Below are positions 20,624 to 31,056 of a stretch of DNA of 64,000 nucleotides, piece by piece. The DNA lies in contig ONZQ02000010.1 in assembly GCA_900312665.1 (NCBI GenBank), positions 1 to 64,000 of the forward strand, read 5' to 3'. This DNA comes from Cephalotrichum gorgonifer. Its lineage: Eukaryota > Ascomycota > Sordariomycetes > Microascales > Microascaceae. How positions within the stretch are numbered: position 1 is the first letter of the stretch; each line of letters opens with the position of its first letter. The notes under the pieces are model-generated. The model was not told the origin of the DNA, did no database searches, and saw nothing but the letters and a program-made list of their open reading frames with translations. The translations under genes were made by a program, and so were the position numbers.

Positions 20624-22020
20624 GGTTGCGGCCGACTGCTGGAGCGGTCGACTTCCGTGGACGATGCAGTTCGGTTTGGGGGTTTGGGATAATCTGGGTT
20701 ATCGCTTTTGGATTGTGGCCAACGAGGTGTGGTCGAGACGGTCTTTGATATCCCGTGGGAGCACGGGTAATCGGGGAGCGAGGGGAAGCTGCCGAAAGAA
20801 AGCTGGGTGTCGGAATGGGACGCGGCTCGTGCTAGCTAGATAACCAGCTTCCTGGCGGGGCTAAGGAAGCTTGGTTTTCGAGCACACCAACAGCACTGGC
20901 TCCCCTTGGATGTCATCCGCATCACATGAACATGGGCCCCAGTTGCACTCCTGCACAGACCACCCGTACACTCAAAGCTGCGAGGGCATATGACTAAGCT
21001 CTTATGGTTTGACCCCCGCGAGAGCGGATCTCGTCATGTTCCCTGTTCCACAGTCCCTAACAGTTCGAGGGGTTTCTAAGAACTACATGTACCTACTTGC
21101 AAATCTACATACGAGCAAGGCCCACACAGCGTGTCGACATAGGGGCACCGTCCATCGCTCAGGAGAATCTTAATCCCGCAAGGCCAGCCGAATGCCTGTA
21201 GCTCAGTATCTCTAGCCTTTGGCTACCACAAGGAGAACAACCTCTCCCCACCTGCTTGATAGTTTCGCAAGTACGACCGTGTCGATAGTAATGTTGAGTT
21301 GCTTGATGACCCAGGAGATACTAGGTCAGATATACGTAGGCCAAAAGGGCAGGACTAGCCTATCTGCCAATCTTTGGGGATCATCCACCTGGTTACGGGT
21401 ATGCAGGACGGGGAGCTTCCTAGTACCATCAGTATCTATAAAAGCTAGACAACCCTGCGTCCCAACCGGGCTAGGTTATAAATGGGTGGCTTCTTTACGA
21501 TAATCTTGAGGGTAACCAAGGTTCTCCCCAAGAGGGACTGAAACAAGCACGGGGAGGGTCGCGATGACATCGTCCAAGGACTACAACAGGGCAACTATAT
21601 AGATCTGAGTGTTGCACCATACGTATACCCGGACCCCACAAGCGGTCATTCTCTACTCGTTCTCACAGTTAAATTTTCCCACATTGATTTACTCGCACTC
21701 CAGGCCTTCTTATCGTGCTCTTGGCGACGGTAAAAGATATATTGTCCAAAATATCCCATAACCCCGAAAATCCAGGTGAGACATCTATCCTGATATGCTC
21801 CGCTCCGTATGCCAGCCCCGTCCAAGACAATTACAAAGGTTGATAACCCGCTAAAAATTCAAATCGTACCCATGGAATCAAAACCCAACAGCCGGTTCAC
21901 CGTACATATAATGACAATAGACAAAGGAAAAGAGGATGTGTAGATGTAGAGTGGGTGGACACCATGTACAAAGAAAAAAAATATGGTCGCAGATGGTAGC
22001 TATGTAGTCCCAATCGTGGA
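20624..22020. other. Intergenic, VMA5 upstream and F-box downstream
   Basis: In 1.4 kb no supportable gene was found on either strand; frames are short and lack splice continuity. The right end should contain the F-box gene's 3' UTR and the left end the VMA5 promoter. Confidence 0.55.
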
Positions 22021-23701
22021 CTACATGATCATGTCGCCAGGTATGCTTTCGATAGCATCTGGGTCGAAAGAGCTGGGAGGGGGCCGGGTGGTATCGGGAG
22101 CATTGCGGCCGTACCACCACTCATCCTCCTCCTCTATCCCGTCTTCCCGAATGAGTTCAAGCATGACTTGAGCATTTCGGAGGATATCTTGAGGCCGCTC
22201 GACTATTTTCCTGTCGAGAATTAGGGCCTCGGCGGTAGTGAGCCAAATTTGTTGCAAGGTGGGTAGGTCGTGTAAGAGTTGCCGCGAGTGGTCTTCCCTC
22301 AGGGGGGCCATCGGCATTCCCGCCGCGAGACTTGTTCCGAATACAAGCCCGTCGGCGGTATGTGGTGGGAGTTCTGGCACTGGTGGCACATCGTCCAAGC
22401 TCTGCCGCGCGAACTGGTTCCTCAGCGCAGTCATCGACTTCTTCTTCCCCATGCCCATAAACGATCGCTTCGGCTTTGGCGGGGGTTCGGGGGGCATTAT
22501 CGAGACTGTCGAATACCATTCGTCCACGGCTGCTCGTCGGTTGTTGTAGCCCCGAGTCTCCCAGAATCGCTCAACCTGTCTTAGCCCGCCGAGACAGAGA
22601 ATGGCGACGTGAACCTCTTCCGAAGGCTTCTCCCGTATATAACCACGTATAGACCGTTCGAGTCGACCTACGTAGGTTGGAGGCCGGAGCTGGCGACAGA
22701 AGGAGGATATGACAAGCGGGAAGATCTGGTGCACCTGTAAGAGTGTCTTATCGTCGTACATGTTCATGATCTTCAGCTCGACGGGATTTGACGTGTATGG
22801 CGTGCGGTGCAATCCGTACCCGCCGTGCTCCTGAATGTGTTCGAGGTGGAGCTTCCGATACATCTCGAAGAAGTGGAAGACTGTGAATAATAAAGGCACT
22901 AGGCGTCGCCTCATGCGCTCCTGCTGAGGAGCGAACTCCTGCCTCTGTGCAACAGTCGTCCGGAGGAAGATATCCTTGGTTATCCATTCGCACATGAGGT
23001 ACGATAGTTTCGCCGCCACATGGAGTCGGTGCCAAAGGCCGCACAGGTGGTGGAAGTTTGCTCTTGAGTGGTCGGGGGTGGGATACAATCTGAGCGCGTA
23101 AGCTGGTATGTGATGGTCGAGGTGGTAACGAACAATGGGGGCTTCGTTGAGGGTGATTAGTGTGTGCCATGAACGGGAGGCGCGTCGCAGGTTTAGAATG
23201 TCGGAAAGCGGAAGAGAGTTGATGATTTGAATTTGTAATTCGTTCGGTAGGGAGCGGAATAACTCGTCGAGTGGTAGCCTGCTCGACTGGTTAGATCATG
23301 GCTCGCTAACCACGCGCCGCAATGACGCTGCGAAGAGAGAAGGGGGGGACTTACCTCGTATGAGAAGTATGGTCGACGACAGGCTCCGGAGGAACAGGTG
23401 ACGCCTCTAGGACCGAGACGGGCTGTTTCGAATGAAGAAGGGGGACTTTCCGTAATCCGAATAGACGACTCCGATCAAAACGCTTGTGTTCAGTCGGGCG
23501 AAGAGTAGAGACCTCCTCATCTGGGGCTCTCCAGTCCCGTAGCGGGAGGATGAATGGTGAGGACTGTGTCGGTGCAGGTTGCACAACGGTGGTAGAAGTG
23601 GAGGGAGCATTGTTTGACGCGGGGTCTTGGCTCCCGTTGAGCTGGTTGAGTTTACTGAAGTATCGCTCCGAGGCGAACTCAGTGATGTGAGAAGGATCCA
23701 T
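22021..23701 (-). CDS. F-box domain protein
   Basis: Two exons (23701-23355 and 23278-22021, GTAAGT donor) encode 534 residues starting MDPSHITEFASERYFSKLNQ. Residues 1-115 are polar and disordered. Immediately after the intron is an F-box: LPLDELFRSLPNELQIQIIN, then SLPLSDILNLRRASRSWHTL (about residues 117-160). The remaining ~370 residues are helical (VPLLFTVFHFFEMYRKLHLE, VHQIFPLVISSFCRQL) with a Pro/Lys-rich linker (MPPEPPPKPKRSF), ending in an acidic tail. F-box proteins recruit substrates to SCF ubiquitin ligases through Skp1. No recognised substrate-binding repeats (WD40, LRR) are visible, so the target is unknown. The leading AG of the split Arg codon is supported by frame. Confidence 0.86.
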
Positions 23702-26700
23702 GGTTGGCGCTACTGGGCGAGATCGCCGCGCAGCTCGCTATGACGAATAACAGCGATATAGGTTTGTGGTGCATATGTAGCTTTATCTCTTTTTGGGATT
23801 TAAAAATGAGATAGATGGAGCGTGGGCATGGCTGCCCAAGGTAAAGAGGACCGACTGTACGTCACAAACCAGTCAAGGCGGTCGTACGCAACTCCATCGA
23901 GGTGGGTGCGGAGTTGGTTAGAGAACGGCGAAGTCAGCGGAGGCCGACGCACAAGGACTTTTCGTTCAGCCTATGTGCGAGGAAACCACTGTCGGTAGAC
24001 AGACGGGGAAATGCAGCTAGATCAGGCGAGGGGGTGAATGGTGCGACGAGCGAGGGGATTCGGGACTTTCAGGTGGCGACACGCTCAGATTCGGGGTTCT
24101 CGACAAATCGTCGGTGTCCGGTGGAAGCGCAACTGGTGATGTCCAGGACGATCGGGAGGGTCGTGAGATAAAAAGGGCGGCCGGCGGTCGGGTAATGCGA
24201 AGCAGCGACGCGATTAGCGGAAGGGACTGTCGGGTTTTCTTTCTCGAATGAATGGCTCGCAATCGTCGTTACGGGCTCGACTCGGCGAGATGGCGAAGAA
24301 GGTTGAAAATAAATGACCAGGCGAAGAGATTCCGTTTATTCCAGGTGATCAGTCAGATCAGGGTTGACGCGGAGAGGAGTTGAGTGAGGGATGGATTGTT
24401 AGGTCGAGAACCTTGTTGCGAAGATCGTGGCTGTTGGAAACGGTGGTGATGGGATGGAAATGTGCGAGAAGAGGGACGGGGGACTACAGGGGAAGGATGA
24501 CTGGGGTATGGAAGGCGCGTGGCCAACCAGGACTAACCAGCGCCGGTGGATGCAACGGCGTTTTGGCCGGCGTAATAGTGGAGAGCGACAACTTAAGACC
24601 CCCATCCATGGGCGGCAATACTCCCGTCATAGTACATCCGTCCTTTTTGAGTACTTGTAATATCCACTATTTACTCAGTGAGAAGAGCGAGGAGAGATGT
24701 ACCCTTACCCGTAATACTACGCAACGGAGGTATCTATCCGTCGAGTTTGTCTCGAGCCCGCCCCTCGCCCGCCGTGGCCCCGAATGCTTATGGTAGTGCC
24801 TCAAGCTGAAGTGATCTGGACGAGCGACTATCAATGGGCAAACACACAAACATCTTCAACTACACGGGGCCTGGATTTACTCAGTAGCGAACAACTTTCT
24901 GCGATATAATCCTCCCTCCCGAGGGCTCGCAGGAGAGCATCATCACCGGCGGCGCACAACACAGAATAGTCCCGGTACATACACAACACTCGAGCCCAAG
25001 CACGAGCCCGACTTGGCTACAAATTCACCTCGCGACTGGAGGGAATCTCGAGCCGAACCTGGCTCCCGGCTCCCCAGGGAGAGCTGTATGTATGATGTCC
25101 GGCTTGTAGAAAAGGGACGATCTCTTGAGAAAGCGCCGAAGAAACTAGCAAGCCGAATCCCCCGACTCTCGGACAATACGGAGTATTTCACACTTCGAGT
25201 TTGACGGTCCGATAACAGATTCAAGACCTATAAAGATCGTCGCCCTGCTCTGGAGGAACTCCCCGGAGTAGCGCACACGGCCTGAACTCAGTGGACTCGT
25301 ACAGGGCTCAGTTGTAGCAGGAGCCAGGTCTGGGGCTCGCAATCTTGGGAAGCTGATACACTAATATCACGGGACTTTCCAATTTCGGCCCATGGTCGGG
25401 GTGGGGAAGGGGGTGGGGAGGGTGTAAACTTAAAAGGCCCTCGGCCGGGCTCTCGGCCCTACAAAATCGAGGGAACCATCAATTGTCCACCGTCGTGAAG
25501 GATGTTTGTACCATCAGCCACAGACAGTGTTGGCACGTTCCCCTTCGCTAAGACCCTGTAACCTCCTTCTTTTACCTCTGCCTTTTCCTTTATTTCCTCG
25601 GGGGGACTTTTCGGTGGCTTTCTTGTGTCGTCGCTAGATCCGAAGTGGGTTATATTATCTTGCCGATAGGGCCCTTGCTCGGTCGCTTCGTCGGCAACTA
25701 TGGAGTATTTTCGCCTCCACATTGCCATTGCTCTTCCGACTTGAGGGCGCGAGGGCCTATTACCTGGATTAACGGGTCGACCTCGGACCCAACGGTTCAT
25801 TCGAGGACGAGTACTTGTACAAAATTATAGGTAGGCAATAGCTACCAAACGATGAATAGAACAGCCGGAGTCGCTGTTATTATTAATATAAACTCCCGGC
25901 ATAATAGTTTGCAAATACAACATACTCCGTACGGCGGGAGGTGTTCTTTGAGCCCAAGAAAAAAAGAGGGAGAGGAGGGACTGAATTGGCATGCTACAGG
26001 GCGTGGTGCTCTCGTATCAGTCAGGGTACAGGGTACATATGATCGCGGCTGTATCCCGGAGGACAGTCGAAGTACAAGTTTCGGGTATAATCGATTTTAA
26101 CCGGCAGCTGTGGAGTACTTCAAGTATTAAAACAATAAGCCGTAAACGGCAAAAGCAAGAAGTCCAACCGGCGGTGTTGCTGTGAACGCAAATTTATCGC
26201 GGAGAAGCCGACGAGTCGATACCATCTCTTTCGGGATCGTCTTCGCCTGCCATGCCGTACTCGTCCTCGCACAAGGAAGTCTAGAGCAGCACTCATGCGA
26301 GTAGATTCAATATTTTGGTCTGGAGATCACTAGTGTCATGGTGTTGCTTTCCCCGCCTCCATGAGGAGTTCCGAGCTGCTCTCCCGTCTCCCCGTCCCGT
26401 TCTCCCGAGTGGATGCAACTTGTATTAAATATGACATGTACGAGCACAGAGTACAAGGATACACCGCAGAAGGAGCCCGTTATTACGAGTACCTCGTACA
26501 AGTAGTACTCTAGGGAGCACGTGCCAGCCGTGGGGACATGAAAAAGCTGGGGGACGGGGATAATAATGGATCCTTCTCATACTGGTTCGAGTAAATAGTG
26601 TCAAGGGTGCGCGGGATGGGAAAAAGGAACGTTCCAATGATGGACAGTGCCCCGCAGGGCCCAATTTACATTCGCAATTATGCCGATTGCGTCGGCGTGG

Positions 26701-28378
26701 GAGAGTCACTTCCGGCGCTACCCCGGCGGTTTCCCACCCCCTTTAGCCCCGTTTTAGACTAGCGCGTATCGTCATGTCACAACGGGTTGGTGTGTGTGGG
26801 ATGGGAGCAAGCCAATGAGCAAATTGAGAGGGGTATCCAAGAGGATCGATCCAAGGGGGAGGGGAGCACGGCCGATTATTATAGGCACGCACGAGTATTT
26901 TCTTCCAAGTCCTTGGATGGGGACAAACAAACGGCCGCCACCATCCCCTGTTTCCCCGTATGAATAATGCTCCGAGCAGGCACGGGCGTCGCCGCCACGC
27001 CACCTTCCCGGGTGGCTTGGTACTAATTCTCGGCCATATTTCGTATCTCATCTTGTACCTCGCGTACATTACCGTTTATGGCAAGGATCGTCAATGTTGG
27101 AACAATCTCGGGGGTGATCGCAAGCCATACCATTTTCCACATCTCCTCAGCCTCACCTATCTTGATTCAGCCTGCCGACCGAATTACCGACCACCGACGA
27201 ACAAAATTCGGGGCCCGGCTCGGAGAAAATGTGAGGCAAGCAAAGTGATCTGGCGCTGTGCCTGCATTGCATTCGTCCAAGAGGACCGTGCCAGCCGACT
27301 CCATCCTTCAAACACCTGCCAACACTCACTCCACTTCGCCACACCCTGTGACTCGTTCCTGGCGTACCTCGCTCTCTACAAGCCTGGAGTAATACTTGTC
27401 CAAGAGAGGCACTAGTGGTAATATTGAAGAATATCCTTGGATATAATAATACTCGTACTTGTCCTCGTACTTAGCCTTGTGCGCCATCGTTCCCTACAGC
27501 TTCGACATTCCCTCTTCGACCGATTATGGAGTGCAACTATTAACCCGATCACTCGTCAGTTACATGAGCTTATCCGTGGTATGACACCAACCGCCATCTC
27601 CAATAGCACCACCTACTACAGTAGCCCAATCTTTCTCCTCGTCGTCGCTTCCAGGCTACCCCCGTCGCGTGCGCTGGTAAATATGTCGCATGAGTAATGT
27701 GGCTTGACCTACTCACTCCTCCCCCTCTTCTACTCCCGTTCGCCCTCTTTAATCCGCCCGTGCTGGTGATAGAAATTACCCGTCACCTTAATTGCCAAAC
27801 CACGGGTTTTGGTAGTCGAGCTCTTATTACTCGAACACGTGCCGCCCCTCTTATTCATCCCCAGCAGGTGTATTGGTCGGACCTCGGGTTGGCTGGGAGG
27901 GGAAGGGGGAGAGCATTATGGAGGGAGGGGAAGGGGGCGGGGACATGGTAATCTCTGGAAGGCAGTGCCTGCCTCCGTCTCCTGGAGATGCTTATTTGCC
28001 TTGCTACTCTCACTCTTTGCCTTGCTTTGCGTATTGTGGAAGCTTAGCTTAGCTCTCGATCGCGCTCTGCCTTCCGGCGACCTGCTCGTCCCAGCATGCC
28101 TCGCGCTTCTTGAATTTTTAAACCCTCGACCTTCGATTTGCTCTGCCTCGTAACCCTCTCACATCTGACGTCCGGTTTCCACGATCTCGCACATGTGATC
28201 TGCGCTCGGCGATACTTGGACCACCCCCCAACCCCCCCCCCCCCCCGAACTGTGCTCTTGATAATCACGGTTCTGAAGGGGCCGCGCGAAGGCAGGACCG
28301 CAATAAAGGAAAATAAGAATCGCTTATAGCCCCTCTGCATTTTCATAATTTGCTGCGCTCCCCCCGAGTCGGCGCGAC
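23702..28378. other. Gene-poor region, 4.7 kb
   Basis: No credible gene was found here on either strand despite reading for short exons. Features are scattered copies of the ACTTGTAC/ACTCGTAC words (24651, 25811, 26481-26514, 27450-27472), TACGGAGTA-type words (about 25178 and 25923), purine- and pyrimidine-rich stretches, and a C15 run at 28232-28246. A 113-codon minus-strand frame at 25459-25800 has some protein-like composition but lacks support. Confidence 0.5.
28232..28246. repeat. C15 homopolymer
   Basis: Fifteen consecutive C lie about 130 bp upstream of the start codon of the 333-residue protein gene, so they are likely in its promoter or leader. Confidence 0.9.
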
Positions 28379-29542
28379 ATGGGACACGCGACCTTCGCCC
28401 AAACATATCAGCCAGGGCCGAAAGCTGCGATGGACGAGGCATCTACCCTAACGGACGGCGTGCCCCAGTCCAAGATCACCGCTTTGGCTAGGTTCGAGTT
28501 TGAATCGGCCAAGGGGAAAGCCGGATCGAAGGTTCTAATGGTAGAATGGGATACGTCACTCACCTCCCATGAAGCTTCTCATGGCTCGCCTCAGATCCGC
28601 GATCAAAAGTCCAGCAGCCCTACAGAGAGGGAGGCGAGAGTATCCCCCGACTGGAAGGTTTCGTGGGAAGGAATGCCCATGACCATGGTAGTCCGGGATA
28701 GGGAGGAGAGAAACCGGGCCAGGGAGCGTCAACTCTTCCTGCTCCCCCCGGCATGCCAGTTCCCGGCCGATATCACTATTACCCATCGCACGGGACTGGT
28801 TATCTCGACGAAGCCCTTGCCAGCCATATACCCCGAAGGCCTTGGCTTGGAGGCTGGGAGCAAGGGGGTGCTTCGTAAGTTCCACCGTGTGCCCCGCAGG
28901 CTGTTGCTGAAGCGCCCGACCAACATCGCGGCCCTCCGTTGGCGCGATCAAGGGCAACGCAGCTGACACCAAGATGCCTAGATACACTCTGGGCGAAGAA
29001 CCGAGTCGCGGACTTGGAAGACGAAATTCAAAGGGAGATGAGCCTTAATGCCGAGAGCGTTGGCCTCGAGATGGTGATGCAGGAAAAACAGTGGATACTG
29101 GATCAGTTTGGCATTGCTCTAATATTACCCGACGGGCCTAGTCCGTCGGGGAAGGTACCTGCGGCCCCCGTTCCCTCGAAACCGCACCTGGCCGGCCGAC
29201 TGGCGGATCAGTTCAGAGGCCTCAAGCTCGCAACGTCTCCAGAAGATCTTGCGGCCGCAGCCATAGGTAAGGATGGCCCAAGTACATGTGAGCCGTGAAC
29301 TGCGCTACTGACTATCTGAAGCCCGCAACAGGCAGGCAACTGGCAACATACCCCGGACCCAGCCAATACCCTCGAATAACGGCGACTCACATCCTCGGAG
29401 CGAGGCGGCCGCATCCGTTACAACCCCTTCGCCTCATCAGACCGGCCTGCCCGGGCAGACTGCAGACGAGGAAGACCTTTTTGCCCTACCCATGAGCCCC
29501 CGGAGCCCTGAAATGAAGAGGAGTCCCTTCAGCCTACTATAA
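28379..29542 (+). CDS. Conserved-looking fungal protein of unknown function, 333 aa
   Basis: Three exons (28379-28874, 28982-29266, 29322-29542) join in frame. The first donor is GTAAGT, and the second intron has a CTACTGAC branch and TGAAG acceptor. The protein opens MGHATFAQTYQPGPKAAMDE. A probable beta-sandwich region, ALARFEFESAKGKAGSKVLM with WKVSWEGMPMTM, spans about 35-110. Across intron 1 it reads KGVLHTLWAKNRVADLEDEI, a coiled coil (about 165-200) ending EMVMQEKQWILDQFGIAL. The C-terminal 90 residues are Pro/Ser/Thr-rich with an acidic end, DEEDLFALPMSPRSPEMKRS. The MSPRSPEMKRSP tail looks like a cluster of proline-directed phosphosites. I recall similar ascomycete hypotheticals but know no function. 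The divergent neighbour of VPS37 is on its right in convergent orientation. Confidence 0.85.
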
Positions 29543-29891
29543 TAGACACGCAACTCCCCAACCCGCCTACCCTTCACAATACGCTCCTAGACCGCGTTGG
29601 TAGGGATGGTGATTATGCGGGCGTTGTCATAGCTTACAGATGTGACGTGGGCGTGGGCGTGAGCGTGGGTGCCGGAGTGAAGTGTCATAGAGTTGAGTTC
29701 GGATGAGCCAGAGTTGACGGCAGTTTCCATCAGGGGGTCCGAATAGTCTCTCTACCTTCCATCCAAACCTCAACAGAAGGCATTCCTAGAGGGAAGAGTA
29801 GGGTTAAGAATCCGGGTCTGGCCATGGCCCTTGGCCCACATAACACAATATACCTTTCAGAGCCACAGTATTTGCGTGGGGGGTCAGGAGG
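29543..29891. other. Convergent spacer
   Basis: Facing 3' ends of the 333-aa protein and VPS37. It includes a (GTGGGC)-like degenerate repeat at about 29647-29670. No gene. Confidence 0.6.
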
Positions 29892-30721
29892 CTACCTCCA
29901 TCCACCCACACGACCCTCATCCCACCTCTCCTTCCGCTGTTGCCGTAAATAATAGAGAGTTTTCGCCTCCCTGTATCTCCTAATCCAGTCGGCAGTTTCC
30001 CTGTCCGAAGCAACTGCCTCGCCCCCGCTACTCTCGAGAAAGCTTTCTTCGAGAGCCTGACATATCATACCCTGCTCCTGGACGCCCTGACCGAGCCGTT
30101 GATAAAGAGAGGCGGGAGAGAAGGCCTCTAGGACACCGTCTAGGTCGGACTGCTTCTGGCGCCACTGTCGTTCCAGGGCATGCGTCGACAGCAGCTGGGC
30201 CTGGGCGGAGCTCCGTTCGGCAGAGACGCGAGATTCTAGCTCACGCAGCCTGACTCCCAGCTCGATGTTCTCGCTCAGGGCGGCCTGGAGCTGCTCATGC
30301 GAGGCTGAGACCGACGGGTGGATCGTCTCTGGCGAGTGGGTGACCGCATGCACGAGTCGGGGGTCATGTAATATCGTAGAGAGGTCTTGTTTCCTGCAAA
30401 GTAGTGTCGCGAATGAGTATCATCTTCCCCCCAAACCCTTTCCCCCCCACCAAATGAGAGTAGATATCTGGCAACGCACCCCATATCTTGGATGGACGGA
30501 GGTATCCACGTATCGCCCGGGTCGCGGATAGCAAGGCGCTCTTGGTGTGGGCCATCGCCGGGAACTACACCTTGGGCACTTGAGGGGCTGGCGTTTCTAG
30601 CGGCGGTGCTTTCTGGGCGAGGTGGTGGGGCGGGGCCATTGTTTGGCGCATGCGGAGTGCCGATGCGGCTCGAGTCGTGGTGATTTGGTTTCGGAGGGAG
30701 TATGGGAGCATTTCCTTCCAT
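29892..30721 (-). CDS. VPS37: ESCRT-I subunit VPS37 (Mod(r) domain)
   Basis: Two exons (30721-30480 and 30393-29892) encode 247 residues; the split Gly codon joins IQDMGKQDLSTILHDPRL. The N-terminal 60 residues are Pro-rich (MEGNAPILPPKPNHHDSS). A Mod(r)-type helical domain follows (about 75-235): LHDPRLVHAVTHSPETI, HEQLQAALSENIELGVRLRE, and a coiled coil through ERQWRQKQSDLDGVLEAFSP. It ends in the basic-aromatic tail RVGGWR, seen in fungal VPS37 proteins. ESCRT-I sorts ubiquitinated cargo into multivesicular bodies. Donor GTGCGT is slightly weak, but no alternative keeps frame. Confidence 0.88.
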
Positions 30722-31056
30722 TGCGGGCTTAGAGGTAGTTGGATAGGAAAGGAGGAGGTATTGATACTAATGGATCTGGGAAAGTACCAAGGTAAGTGGG
30801 TGTAGTCGAGAGAACATGTCGATGCCAGAGGAAGCTTGGGTGCATCTGATATGTTGATTACGTACTCATATTTGAATTCATCCCACCCATGCCTCTGTTC
30901 GTCATGTTAATTCCTCCTCGCATTTATACTTTGGCAGGCAGGAAGTCTACTTAAGGTACCTTGGGGAGTACTTGTATATCACAATAACGACTTCCTCTCA
31001 CAAGCGCCATCTGGACAGCTTAAATATCATACATCCCAAGAATCCGCCCCCCGCGT
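30722..31056. other. Intergenic, VPS37 promoter
   Basis: These 335 bp lie upstream of VPS37 and downstream of NUP84. A GAGTACTTGTA word occurs at about 30967. No gene. Confidence 0.55.

Noticed and set aside
21219..21503. 94-codon plus-strand frame in the VMA5/F-box gap
   Set aside because: No motif or splice continuity; a retroelement remnant was considered but nothing supports it.
25459..25800. 113-codon minus-strand frame in the gene-poor region
   Set aside because: Composition is mildly protein-like (Pro/Glu/Lys-rich) but there is no start context, homology or adjoining exon.
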